Shown one piece after another: positions 1 to 6,250 of a stretch of DNA of 7,751 bases (position 1 is its first letter; every line of letters begins with the position of its first letter). The DNA lies in the NCBI GenBank assembly GCA_934273135.1, contig CAKQSU010000044.1, positions 1-7,751 of the forward strand, read 5' to 3'. Under the pieces are notes generated by a model, which saw only the letters and a list, made by a program, of their open reading frames with translations, was not told the origin of the DNA and searched no databases. A program made the translations under genes and the position numbers. The DNA comes from an uncultured Clostridia bacterium (GTDB taxonomy: Bacteria > Bacillota > Clostridia > Christensenellales > Borkfalkiaceae).

Positions 1-74
1 GGCTGGGGTGGAGAGATTTGAACTCCCGGATGACGGAGTCAGAGTCCGTAGCCTTACCGCTTGGCGACACCCCA
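1..74 (-). tRNA. tRNA-Gln, anticodon CTG (last base of CCA cut off by window edge)
   Basis: Read on the minus strand, a full cloverleaf can be folded. The acceptor arms TGGGGTG and CACCCCA pair perfectly, the D arm is GCC/GGC, and the anticodon stem is ACGGA/TCCGT around the loop CTCTGAC, which gives anticodon CTG. The T arm is GGGAG/CTCTC around TTCAAAT. The discriminator is G and CC of the encoded CCA follows; the final A lies just outside the window. The CTG anticodon reads only CAG codons, so a tRNA-Gln(TTG) is expected elsewhere in the genome. It is transcribed from its own promoter just upstream. Confidence 0.96.
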
Positions 75-92
75 ATTGATTTTTACCCGTAT

Positions 93-121
93 ATGATAGC
101 AAACTTTAACGCAAAATGCAA
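93..121 (-). promoter_or_regulatory. Promoter of tRNA-Gln
   Basis: On the minus strand a -35 box TTGCAT (116-121) and a -10 box TATCAT (93-98) are separated by exactly 17 bases. A TG dinucleotide one base upstream of the -10 makes it an extended -10. The predicted start, near position 86, is about a dozen bases before the mature tRNA 5' end. Confidence 0.75.
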
Positions 122-484
122 CTTTTTTTATGCCGTTAAAAGAAAAATCTTTAAATAATTCGGTAAGTAAATTTTGCTTTCGAATTTTGCTTGTTATCGC
201 GCGGCGGATTAAAAGAAAAACGAAAAAGTTTTGCAGCACAATAGGCAACAAAATTTCTCTCTTATATAATATATAGGCAACGAAAATTTAATATACAGGC
301 AACGAAATTTCCCTTTCATATAGTATCCTTTCATATAATATATAGATAGCGGCAATTTCGTTTTCGCGACATAAAAAGAAAGAAAGGCACGGTAAAAGAC
401 GGCGAAAAGCAAAAAAACTAACGCCTTGTAAAAATGCCAAACAAAACGCCGAGTAAAACTACAAAACAATAAAAAGACATCAAC
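122..484. other. Gene-free AT-rich intergenic stretch
   Basis: This stretch lies between the tRNA-Gln promoter and the terminator of the small cysteine-rich gene. Open frames here on the minus strand are low-complexity (F, K, Y, L-rich), lack credible ribosome-binding sites and resemble no family I recognise, so I call no gene. The only structure seen is the degenerate repeat cluster at 241-360. Confidence 0.6.
241..360. repeat. Degenerate short tandem repeats
   Basis: The motif AGGCAAC(G/A)AAA(A)TTT occurs three times (243-256, 275-289, 297-310), each preceded by an AT-only stretch of the TATAATAT kind. A second repeat, CCTTTCATATA(G/A)TAT, occurs as two adjacent 15-base copies (312-326 and 327-341) with one mismatch. 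A decayed fourth AGGCAA-like unit ends near 360. No coding role is evident. Confidence 0.6.
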
Positions 485-512
485 AAAAAATTCGCCGCTA
501 AGAGGCGGCGAA
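485..512 (-). terminator. Rho-independent terminator of the DUF1540-like gene
   Basis: On the minus strand the perfect 8-bp stem TTCGCCGC/GCGGCGAA closes a 6-base loop and is followed by a run of six T residues. It starts 16 bases after the stop codon of the small cysteine-rich gene. Confidence 0.9.
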
Positions 513-528
513 CGGGTGAGAAAAGTTG

Positions 529-678
529 TCAGTTACCTTTGACGGTATAGGAATCGCAGCAAGTGCAATCCGTGCAGTCGGTAGTGATTCTGACTTTGTT
601 GAGTTTGCAGTAGCAACCGTTTTCGTTGTGTTTGCAGCCGCAAACGTCGCACATAACTCCGTTATTGATATTTTCCAC
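529..678 (-). CDS. Small cysteine-rich protein, DUF1540-like (49 aa, GTG start)
   Basis: This 49-residue protein has nine cysteines (residues 10, 13, 15, 22, 24, 35, 38, 40, 41) and the core CDVCGCKHNENGCYC...LNKVRI...CCDSY. That layout fits DUF1540, a family of very small cysteine-rich proteins common in Clostridia and Bacilli. The cysteine pattern suggests metal binding, but no biochemical role is established that I can name. The frame is open further upstream, but the GTG at 676-678 is chosen because AAAGGAGGTG lies nine bases before it; the upstream residues are encoded by promoter-like AT-rich DNA. The CXXCXC spacing near the N terminus gives more cysteines than I would expect for the family. 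It is monocistronic, diverges from rplI and has its own terminator. Confidence 0.75.
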   Translation of the reverse strand: MENINNGVMCDVCGCKHNENGCYCKLNKVRITTDCTDCTCCDSYTVKGN

Positions 679-687
679 TAAAAATTT

Positions 688-697
688 CACCTCCTTT
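688..697 (-). promoter_or_regulatory. Ribosome-binding site that sets the GTG start of the DUF1540-like gene
   Basis: On the minus strand AAAGGAGGTG is a near-perfect anti-16S complement, nine bases before GTG. It excludes the longer in-frame start at 786, which has no such site, and the downstream ATG (residue 9), which is too far away. Confidence 0.8.
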
Positions 698-739
698 AGA
701 AATTTAATATTATTATGAGCAAAAAACGCGTTTATACAT

Positions 740-768
740 TTGACAATATTAAAAAAATGTACTAAAAT
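740..768 (+). promoter_or_regulatory. Promoter of rplI
   Basis: A perfect -35 box TTGACA (740-745), a 17-base spacer and a -10 box TAAAAT (763-768) are present. The predicted start, near 775, leaves a short 5' UTR of about 25 bases before the rplI ATG. Confidence 0.8.
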
Positions 769-799
769 AAATAAACGATAAAGCAAACGGGGTTTTTAA

Positions 800-1243
800 A
801 TGAAAGTTATTTTACTTGCGGACGTAAAAGGCACCGGGAAAAAGGGCGACGTTGTCGAGGTTTCCGACGGATTTGCCAGGAATATGCTTTTTAAAAAGAA
901 TCTCGCCAAGATTGCGACTGCGGTTGAAGTAAACAGCTTGCAGATCAAAAAGAACGCCGAAGAATTTCACAAACGCGAAGAAATAAAAAGGCTTACGGAG
1001 CTTTCGCGCGAGATTAACGGAAAAGAAGTTTTGTGCCTTGTTAAAGCGGGCGAAGCCGGTAAGATTTTCGGCTCGGTCACGAACGAAAACGTTTCCGCCG
1101 CGCTTAAAAACGCAGGCTACGAGGTAGACAAAAAGAAAATCGTCATATCCGCGCCCATAAAAAAGCTCGGGCTGTATGACGTTGAAATCAAGCTTATATC
1201 GGGCGTTCCTTGCAAAGTCAAGTTGAAGGTCGAAGCAGAATAA
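800..1243 (+). CDS. rplI: 50S ribosomal protein bL9
   Basis: This is ribosomal protein bL9 (147 aa, the usual length), which binds 23S rRNA near the base of the L1 stalk and reaches out from the large subunit. The N-terminal RNA-binding domain (about 1-50) carries the family signature GTGKKGDVVEVSDGFARNML. A long charged connecting helix follows (about 45-75), then the C-terminal domain with GKIFGSVTNENV (about 87-98) and the closing LGLYDVEIKL strand (about 123-132). The ATG is at the usual family start; the only Shine-Dalgarno-like sequence is a poor CGGGG seven bases upstream, weaker than for the other genes here. It has its own promoter and is followed after 35 bases by tRNA-Pro, probably on the same transcript. 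It is not beside rpsF/ssb/rpsR or dnaB in this window. Confidence 0.97.
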   Translation: MKVILLADVKGTGKKGDVVEVSDGFARNMLFKKNLAKIATAVEVNSLQIKKNAEEFHKREEIKRLTELSREINGKEVLCLVKAGEAGKIFGSVTNENVSAALKNAGYEVDKKKIVISAPIKKLGLYDVEIKLISGVPCKVKLKVEAE

Positions 1244-1271
1244 AAAACGAAAAAACGGCTTTTAAAGCCGT
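1244..1271 (-). terminator. Minus-strand terminator-like hairpin behind rplI
   Basis: ACGGCTT/AAGCCGT forms a 7-bp stem with a 3-base loop (1255-1271). On the plus strand it is followed by CATATAT, so it should not stop rplI transcription. On the minus strand it is followed by T-runs (TTTTTTCGTTTTTT), so it would act against leftward transcription, for example read-through from ychF into rplI. Confidence 0.45.
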
Positions 1272-1278
1272 CATATAT

Positions 1279-1355
1279 CGGGGTGTAGCGCAGTTTGGTA
1301 GCGCGCTTGAATGGGGTTCAAGAGGCCGCAAGTTCGATTCTTGTCACTCCGACCA
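1279..1355 (+). tRNA. tRNA-Pro, anticodon GGG
   Basis: A complete 77-base tRNA with encoded CCA. The acceptor is CGGGGTG/CACTCCG with one G-U pair and the D arm is GCGC/GCGC. The anticodon stem CTTGA/TCAAG holds the loop ATGGGGT, giving GGG, and the T arm is GCAAG/CTTGT around TTCGATT. The discriminator is A. GGG decodes CCC and CCU. No separate promoter is visible in the 35 bases after rplI, so processing from an rplI-tRNA transcript is likely. Confidence 0.97.
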
Positions 1356-1360
1356 AAAAA

Positions 1361-1395
1361 AGGACGTCTCCTTAGTCGGGAGCCGTTCTTTTTTT
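1361..1395 (+). terminator. Terminator of the rplI-tRNA-Pro unit (probably bidirectional)
   Basis: The hairpin has an outer stem AGGACG/CGTTCT with one G-U pair and an inner CTCC/GGAG stem around TTAGTCG, separated by a small internal mismatch. A run of seven T residues follows. The left flank is an A-run, so the structure could also work on the minus strand. Confidence 0.8.
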
Positions 1396-1483
1396 CATAA
1401 AAGTTTGGCTATAAGTCGATTAACGGGCAAAAACGCTTGCGGATGAAATCTTAAAGCGGCGGATATTCTGACGATTCAAGACG

Positions 1484-1511
1484 AAAAAAGCCCCCGGATT
1501 TTCTCGGGAGC
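1484..1511 (-). terminator. Terminator of ychF
   Basis: On the minus strand GCTCCCG/CGGGGGC pairs in a 7-bp stem with one G-U, around an 8-base A-rich loop. Six T residues follow. It lies 25 bases after the ychF stop codon. Confidence 0.88.
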
Positions 1512-1536
1512 CTTTGGCGTATTTTCAAAAAAAACA

Positions 1537-2634
1537 TTACACGTTGAAGCGGAAGAGGACGACGTCGCCGTCTTGCATGACGTAATCTTTACCTTCGGAA
1601 CGGACTTTGCCTTTTTCTTTGGCGGCGGAAAGCGAGCCGCAGTCTAAAAGCGTTTGGTAGTTGACGACTTCCGCGCGAATGAAGCCGCGCTCGAAGTCGG
1701 AATGAATTTTACCTGCCGCTTGCGGGGCTTTGGTGCCGATTTTTATCGTCCATGCGCGCGTTTCGGGTTCTCCCGCCGTCAAAAAGCTCATAAGCCCCAA
1801 GAGGGAATAGGAAGCTTTTACAAGGCGGTTAAGTCCGCTTTCTTCTAAGCCTAACGCCGCGAGATATTCCGCTTGTTCATCGATAGGGAGCGCGGAGATT
1901 TCTTCTTCGATTTTCGCGCAGATAACGAGCGTTTCGCTGCCTTCCGTTTTAGCGTAGTTCTTAACTTCCTGAACGAGGGGGAGTGTGGATTCGTCCTTGC
2001 CGATATCTTCTTCGCCGATGTTGGCGGCGTAGATTACGGGTTTTGACGTGAGCAGGAAAAGCCCTTTGACGTAATCGGCTTCTTCGTCCGTAAAAGAGAG
2101 GGAACGCACGGGCTTTTCGGAAGCGAGACAGTCGTAAATTCTTTGCAGAAGTTCGGCTTCGACGACGTATTTTTTGTCGCCCGTTTTAATCATGCTCTTT
2201 GCGCGGTCGAGCTTTTTTTCGACGGCTTCCATATCGGAAAGGATAAGTTCGAGATTGATTATGCCTATATCGCGGACGGGGTCGACGGTGTTTTCTACGT
2301 GCGTAACGTTGTCGTCCTCAAAACAGCGGACAACGTGGACGATTGCGTCTACTTCGCGGATATGGGAAAGAAATTTGTTGCCCAAGCCCTCGCCCTTGCT
2401 TGCGCCGCGGACAAGCCCGGCTATGTCCACGAATTCTATCGTTGCGGGAACGATTTTTTTGCAGTTATAGAGCGCGGCGAGCTTAGTTAGCCGTTCGTCC
2501 GGAACAGCGACTACGCCGACGTTCGGTTCTATCGTGCAGAAAGGAAAGTTTGCCGCCATTGCGCCGGCATGAGTTATTGCGTTGAAAAGCGTGGATTTGC
2601 CTACGTTGGGCAAGCCTACTACGCCGAGTTTCAT
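1537..2634 (-). CDS. ychF: Redox-regulated ATPase YchF (Obg-family P-loop protein)
   Basis: YchF (EngD/OLA1 family) is a cytoplasmic ribosome-associated P-loop NTPase that in characterised homologues prefers ATP and is linked to stress responses and translation initiation. At 365 aa it has the usual length. The P-loop is GLPNVGKST (7-15), TIEPN lies at 34-38, and the switch II region DIAGLVRGASKGEGLGNKFL starts at residue 70 with leucine (L74) after DIAG. The G4 motif is NIGE (205-208), the family's NxxE variant that explains relaxed guanine specificity. The TGS domain covers about 282-363, with the conserved ending DGDVVLFRFNV. The ATG is supported by GGAGG nine bases upstream. It is monocistronic, diverges from argS and has its own terminator. 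Confidence 0.97.
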   Translation of the reverse strand: MKLGVVGLPNVGKSTLFNAITHAGAMAANFPFCTIEPNVGVVAVPDERLTKLAALYNCKKIVPATIEFVDIAGLVRGASKGEGLGNKFLSHIREVDAIVHVVRCFEDDNVTHVENTVDPVRDIGIINLELILSDMEAVEKKLDRAKSMIKTGDKKYVVEAELLQRIYDCLASEKPVRSLSFTDEEADYVKGLFLLTSKPVIYAANIGEEDIGKDESTLPLVQEVKNYAKTEGSETLVICAKIEEEISALPIDEQAEYLAALGLEESGLNRLVKASYSLLGLMSFLTAGEPETRAWTIKIGTKAPQAAGKIHSDFERGFIRAEVVNYQTLLDCGSLSAAKEKGKVRSEGKDYVMQDGDVVLFRFNV

Positions 2635-2690
2635 AATTTTCGACCTCCGAAAATTTGCGTCGAGTGGTTTATTTTTACATTCGCTTAGAT

Positions 2691-2719
2691 ATTTTACTAC
2701 ATTTTATTGAATTTATCAA
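2691..2719 (-). promoter_or_regulatory. Promoter of ychF
   Basis: On the minus strand the -35 box TTGATA (2714-2719) and -10 box TAAAAT (2691-2696) are spaced by 17 bases. The -35 box lies only 8 bases from the -35 box of the divergent argS promoter. Confidence 0.75.
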
Positions 2720-2727
2720 ACTAATTG

Positions 2728-2756
2728 TTGTAATTTCGGCGTTTATGTGCTAAAAT
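2728..2756 (+). promoter_or_regulatory. Promoter of argS
   Basis: The -35 box TTGTAA (2728-2733), a 17-base spacer and the -10 box TAAAAT (2751-2756) are present, with an extended -10 TG at 2748-2749. The predicted start near 2763 leaves a short leader with no T-box-like structure. Confidence 0.75.
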
Positions 2757-2786
2757 ATTTCTCGAAAAAGCATTTAAGGATTAACG

Positions 2787-4472
2787 ATGGATTATAAACA
2801 GCACATTGCCGGTATGATACAAGTACCCGGCGCGGACAAAGATTTTATAGCCGCGGCGATAGAAATTCCGCCTACGAAGGAAGTAGGCGATTTTGCGTTG
2901 CCGTGTTTTAAGTTTGCAAAAACCTTGCGCAAAAGCCCCGTTATGATCGCGAGCGAGCTTGCCGCCGCCTTTAAAGGCGACGAGGTGATATCATCTTGCG
3001 AAGCGGTGAACGGGTATCTCAATTTCCGTTTGAACCGCGCGGCGTTCGTCAATTCGGTGGTAGACAAAATCACGGAAGAAGGCGAAAACTACGGTAAATC
3101 GACGCTCGGCGGCGGAAAGGTTATCTGCATAGATTATTCGTCCATCAACATCGCAAAACCCTTCCATATCGGGCATTTGTCAACGACGGTAATCGGCGCG
3201 GCGCTCTATAGGATTTTTAACTTTTTAGGCTATAAAGCCGTCGGAATAAATCACCTCGGCGACTATGGCACGCAGTTCGGAAAGCTCATTTACGCGTACA
3301 AGCATTGGGGCGGAAAAGAAGCCGTCGAAAAGGGCGGACTTAAAGAATTAACCCGCCTATATGTTCATTATCACGAACTTTCGGAGCAAAACCCCGAGAT
3401 GGACGACGAGGCGAGAAGCTATTTTAAAAAGATAGAATCGGGAGATAAGGAGTGCGTTGAACTCTTTGAATACTTTAAGTCTATTACCTTGGCGGAAACA
3501 AAAAAGATTTACGACCTTTTGGACGTTAAGTTCGATTCCTACGCCGGCGAAAGCTTTTACAACGACAAAATGCAACCCGTAGTGGACGAGCTTAAAAAGG
3601 ACGGTTTGCTCGTCGAAAGCGAGGGTGCGATGGTCGTTAAGCTCGACGATTACGATATGCCGCCTTGCATTATTCTCCGCTCGGACGGCGCAAGCCTGTA
3701 CGCCACGCGCGATTTGGCGGCAGCGTTCTACCGCAAAAAAACTTATGATTTTTACAAGTGCTTATACGTTGTCGCTTACCAGCAGAATTTGCACTTCAAG
3801 CAAATTTTTAAGGTGTTGGAACTTATGGGCGAGCCGTGGGCGAAGGATATGGTCCACGTAGCGTACGGCATGGTTTCGCTCGAAGACGGCGCGATGAGTA
3901 CGAGGCATGGCAGAGTCGTTTTGTTGGAGGACGTTATAAACAAGACGATAGAAAAGGCCCTCGAAGTAATCGACGCAAAGAACCCGTACCTTGAAAACAA
4001 GGAAGAAACGGCGAAAATCGTAGGAACGGGTGCGGTTATCTTCGGCGCGCTCGCGCAGAACAAAATTAAGGACATAGTTTTCAGTTACGACAAAGTGCTT
4101 AACTTCGACGGCGAAACGGGTCCTTACGTTCAGTACACCGTCGCGCGGTGCAATTCCGTTATCAAAAAGGCGGGAGAAATCGACGCTAAGGGAATTGTCG
4201 ATACCGTTACGGACGATGAGTTCGCTCTTGCCGTTCAGCTTGAAAGCTTCCCTGCGACGGTTATCGCCGCGGCGGAAAAATACGAGCCGTCTTTCATCAC
4301 TCGTTACGCCGTGGAAACGGCGAAAGCCTTTAATAAATTCTACCTCAACTGTAAGGTCATCGGCGAGGACAAAGAGCGTTCTTCCTTCCGCTTAAAACTC
4401 ACAAAGGCAACTAAAACCTGCCTTACTTCCGCGCTCGCGCTTCTCGGGATTAAAACGCCGGAAAAAATGTAA
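2787..4472 (+). CDS. argS: Arginyl-tRNA synthetase (class I)
   Basis: This enzyme charges tRNA-Arg with arginine using ATP in the cytoplasm. At 561 aa it has the normal length. The N-terminal Add1 domain spans about 1-100. The Rossmann catalytic core has the HIGH motif in KPFHIGHLS (124-132) and the ArgRS signature NHLGDYGTQFGKL (155-167), and LHFKQIFKVLELMG lies at 335-348. The KMSKS-equivalent loop reads AMSTRHG (369-375); loss of the usual lysine is common in ArgRS. The DALR anticodon-binding domain starts near GPYVQYTVARC and runs to the C terminus. The ATG is supported by AAGGA six bases upstream. It has its own promoter and a structured terminator, so it appears monocistronic and divergent from ychF. 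No T-box leader is visible. Confidence 0.98.
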   Translation: MDYKQHIAGMIQVPGADKDFIAAAIEIPPTKEVGDFALPCFKFAKTLRKSPVMIASELAAAFKGDEVISSCEAVNGYLNFRLNRAAFVNSVVDKITEEGENYGKSTLGGGKVICIDYSSINIAKPFHIGHLSTTVIGAALYRIFNFLGYKAVGINHLGDYGTQFGKLIYAYKHWGGKEAVEKGGLKELTRLYVHYHELSEQNPEMDDEARSYFKKIESGDKECVELFEYFKSITLAETKKIYDLLDVKFDSYAGESFYNDKMQPVVDELKKDGLLVESEGAMVVKLDDYDMPPCIILRSDGASLYATRDLAAAFYRKKTYDFYKCLYVVAYQQNLHFKQIFKVLELMGEPWAKDMVHVAYGMVSLEDGAMSTRHGRVVLLEDVINKTIEKALEVIDAKNPYLENKEETAKIVGTGAVIFGALAQNKIKDIVFSYDKVLNFDGETGPYVQYTVARCNSVIKKAGEIDAKGIVDTVTDDEFALAVQLESFPATVIAAAEKYEPSFITRYAVETAKAFNKFYLNCKVIGEDKERSSFRLKLTKATKTCLTSALALLGIKTPEKM

Positions 4473-4485
4473 AACAAGCGATAAT

Positions 4486-4527
4486 CGACTTATAGCGGGG
4501 CTTTTACCGTTAAATTAAGTCGTTTTT
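4486..4527 (+). terminator. Terminator of argS
   Basis: The outer stem CGACTTA/TAAGTCG (4486-4492 with 4516-4522) continues into TAGCGG/CCGTTA (4493-4498 with 4507-4512) after a 3-base bulge. The loop is 8 bases and five T residues follow. It starts 13 bases after the argS stop codon. Confidence 0.8.
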
Positions 4528-4590
4528 ACAAAAATCTCGGCAAAATAAGGATATTACTTTTGATAAAAATATTTCGGAGGACGAATATTT

Positions 4591-5193
4591 ATGAAGAAAT
4601 TTTTTAAAGAGTTCCTTACCTTTATTAAAAGAGGAAACGTACTCGACATGGCGGTCGGCGTTATCGTCGGCAGCGCGTTCACGGCGATTGTCACCGCGCT
4701 TTCGAACGGCATATTAAAGCCGCTCATCAACTGGGTTCTCGCGCTTGTCGGCGGAGATTCCAACGCGCTCGAATCGGCTTACACCATTTTAAAAGCCACC
4801 TACACCGTAAACGACGCGGGTGAAAAGGTTTTAGACCTTGCAAACTCCATTTACATAGACTGGGGCGCGTTTGTAAGCGCGATAATCAACTTTATCCTTA
4901 TCGCTTTCGTAGTGTTCTGCATAGTTAAGGCAATCAATAAAGCGAGAGAGCTTGCGGACATCGACGCGATGATGACGGTAAAAGTTCAAAAGAAGCTCGA
5001 CGCAGACGAAAAATTGACGGAAACCGAACAGAAGTGGCTTACAAAGTACGCAAAACGCCATCCGGACAAAGCACCGAAAAAGGCGGAAGCTACACCCGAG
5101 GAAGAACCCGTCGCCGAAGAGCCGACCAAGACGGAAAAACTTTTGGAAGAAATTCTTAAAGAGCTTAAAGCAAACACAGCAAATAAAGGCTAA
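4591..5193 (+). CDS. mscL: Large-conductance mechanosensitive channel MscL, extended C terminus
   Basis: MscL is a homo-oligomeric inner-membrane channel that opens at near-lytic membrane tension to release solutes after osmotic downshock. The N-terminal helix (1-14) leads into the TM1 signature RGNVLDMAVGVIVGSAF (14-30), which lines the pore. A periplasmic loop runs about 46-90, TM2 about 92-115, and the C-terminal bundle helix TKTEKLLEEILKELK about 179-193. Usual MscL is about 130-150 aa; this one is 200 aa. The extra length sits between TM2 and the bundle helix: a charged helical stretch (about 118-160) and a P/E/A-rich linker (161-178). GGAGG lies ten bases before the ATG. No convincing promoter is visible in the 63 bases after the argS terminator. 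It is the first gene of an operon with the MscS-family gene. Confidence 0.96.
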   Translation: MKKFFKEFLTFIKRGNVLDMAVGVIVGSAFTAIVTALSNGILKPLINWVLALVGGDSNALESAYTILKATYTVNDAGEKVLDLANSIYIDWGAFVSAIINFILIAFVVFCIVKAINKARELADIDAMMTVKVQKKLDADEKLTETEQKWLTKYAKRHPDKAPKKAEATPEEEPVAEEPTKTEKLLEEILKELKANTANKG

Positions 5194-5198
5194 GACTT

Positions 5199-6101
5199 AT
5201 GAATTTACTTTATAAAATGCTTGCCGATACCGACAGCGGCAGCGGTACGCCGATAGTCGATGATTTGGGCGACGGATTGACTTTTTTCCAAAACGTTTGG
5301 GAAAAACTTAAAAACTGGTTTTTGTCCAACGGCGGCTGGCAGTTTCTCGTTCGCATCGCGTTGACCGTCATAATAGGTTTTTTAATCGTAAAGCTTATTT
5401 TGTCGATTATCAATAAGATAGTCGCTCGCTCCAAGCTCAAAGACCAAAAGCTTGCCGGCAGATTCATTTATAATATAGCGAAGGTGGCGTTGCTCGTTAT
5501 TTACTTTATCGCCGTTCTGACGGTTTTGGGCATAGACACTTCGAGTCTGGTTGCCGTACTTGCCGCTTCCTCGCTTGCCGTTTCGCTTGCCCTGCAGTCT
5601 ATAATGACGAATTTTGCAAGCGGAATGATAATCGTCGGAAACAAGCCGTTTAAAGAGGGCGATTATATTTCCGTCGGCGATTATTCCGGGACGGTCACTA
5701 ACATAACGCTTCATTCTACCACTCTCGTTACGCCCGACAACAAGGTCGTCATTCTTCCTAACTCCGACATTTCCGGCGGAACGGTCGTCAATTATTCGGC
5801 TATGCCCGAAAGAAGGCTTGACCTTGAGTTTACCGTTGCTTACGGCACGAACGTCGAAAAGGTCAAAAAGGTTTTGACAAAGGTCTTAGAAGAACACCCG
5901 CTCGTTCTCCATGACAAGGATTACAACGTGCGGCTTTCCGCCGAGGACGCGAGCGCGCTCCGCTTTATTTGTCGCTGTTGGGTTAAGAACGAGGACTATT
6001 GGACGGTGAACTTCGATTTGCACGAGAACGTCGTTGCGGCGTTTAAGAAAGCGAATATAGAAATTCCGTTCAACCAGCTCGACGTCAATATCAAGAAGTG
6101 A
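5199..6101 (+). CDS. MscS-family small-conductance mechanosensitive channel
   Basis: This is a homologue of the E. coli MscS heptameric channel, which opens at moderate membrane tension. At 300 aa it is of simple MscS size. An amphipathic N terminus (1-46) precedes TM1 (about 47-73) and TM2 (about 87-110). The pore-lining TM3 has the family's Gly/Ala/Ser pattern, VAVLAASSLAVSLALQS (118-134). The beta domain contains KPFKEGDYISVGDYSGTV (149-166) and PNSDISGGTVVNYS (187-200). The alpha/beta vestibule follows, and the protein ends in IPFNQLDVNI (289-298), the usual MscS closing strand. The start is five bases after the mscL stop codon. Its AAAGG site lies inside the end of mscL, which suggests translational coupling. 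It is followed by a strong terminator. The family is certain; orthology to mscS itself rather than a YbdG/YnaI-like paralogue cannot be settled. Confidence 0.95.
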   Translation: MNLLYKMLADTDSGSGTPIVDDLGDGLTFFQNVWEKLKNWFLSNGGWQFLVRIALTVIIGFLIVKLILSIINKIVARSKLKDQKLAGRFIYNIAKVALLVIYFIAVLTVLGIDTSSLVAVLAASSLAVSLALQSIMTNFASGMIIVGNKPFKEGDYISVGDYSGTVTNITLHSTTLVTPDNKVVILPNSDISGGTVVNYSAMPERRLDLEFTVAYGTNVEKVKKVLTKVLEEHPLVLHDKDYNVRLSAEDASALRFICRCWVKNEDYWTVNFDLHENVVAAFKKANIEIPFNQLDVNIKK

Positions 6102-6120
6102 TTTTAAATACTCTTTCATT

Positions 6121-6151
6121 CCCGTTCGTAAAAATCGAGCGGGATTTTTTT
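6121..6151 (+). terminator. Terminator of the mscL-mscS operon
   Basis: CCCGTTCG/CGAGCGGG forms an 8-bp stem (one G-U pair) around TAAAAAT, followed by A and seven T residues. It starts 20 bases after the stop codon of the MscS-family gene. Confidence 0.92.
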
Positions 6152-6168
6152 GCATAAAAAACAAGAAA

Positions 6169-6231
6169 AATGGTTCTATAACAAAAGTCGGGGTTCGGAA
6201 AGAAGCCCTCAACTTTTATTATAGAACCATT
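6169..6231 (-). terminator. Long 63-base inverted repeat, probable terminator of the lipoprotein gene
   Basis: The outer arms AATGGTTCTATAA (6169-6181) and TTATAGAACCATT (6219-6231) are perfect 13-base inverted repeats. After one mismatch AAAAGT pairs with ACTTTT, and after another mismatch GGGG (6190-6193) pairs with CCTC (6207-6210, one G-U), leaving a 13-base loop. On the minus strand the hairpin runs into TTTCTTGTTTTTT, so it can end the lipoprotein transcript, whose stop codon is about 20 bases away. It is far longer than the other terminators here and could instead be a scar or small non-autonomous element. Confidence 0.65.
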
Positions 6232-6250
6232 AATTTTACCTTAGCTTGTT

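Noticed and set aside
54..469. Two minus-strand open frames upstream of tRNA-Gln (65 and 86 codons)
   Set aside because: One overlaps the tRNA and its promoter. Both are low-complexity translations of AT-rich DNA without ribosome-binding sites.
1255..1271. Hairpin after rplI as the rplI terminator
   Set aside because: The plus strand lacks a T-run after the stem (CATATAT follows); the T-run lies on the minus-strand side.
1210..1446. Plus-strand 78-codon frame across the end of rplI
   Set aside because: It runs through the tRNA-Pro gene and its terminator and begins inside rplI; it is a chance frame.
1654..2490. Plus-strand frames opposite ychF (64, 115 and 98 codons)
   Set aside because: They are antisense shadows of a strongly conserved gene, with no family signature.
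2792..4395. Several frames within or opposite argS
   Set aside because: All are shadows of the argS coding sequence without ribosome-binding sites or recognisable motifs.
4473..4590. Riboswitch (for example a c-di-AMP type) ahead of the channel operon
   Set aside because: The gap is only about 118 bases, much of it taken up by the argS terminator, and no conserved riboswitch core is visible.
5886..6212. Minus-strand 108-codon frame at the end of the MscS-family gene
   Set aside because: It covers the operon terminator and part of the long hairpin and is antisense to a conserved C-terminal domain.
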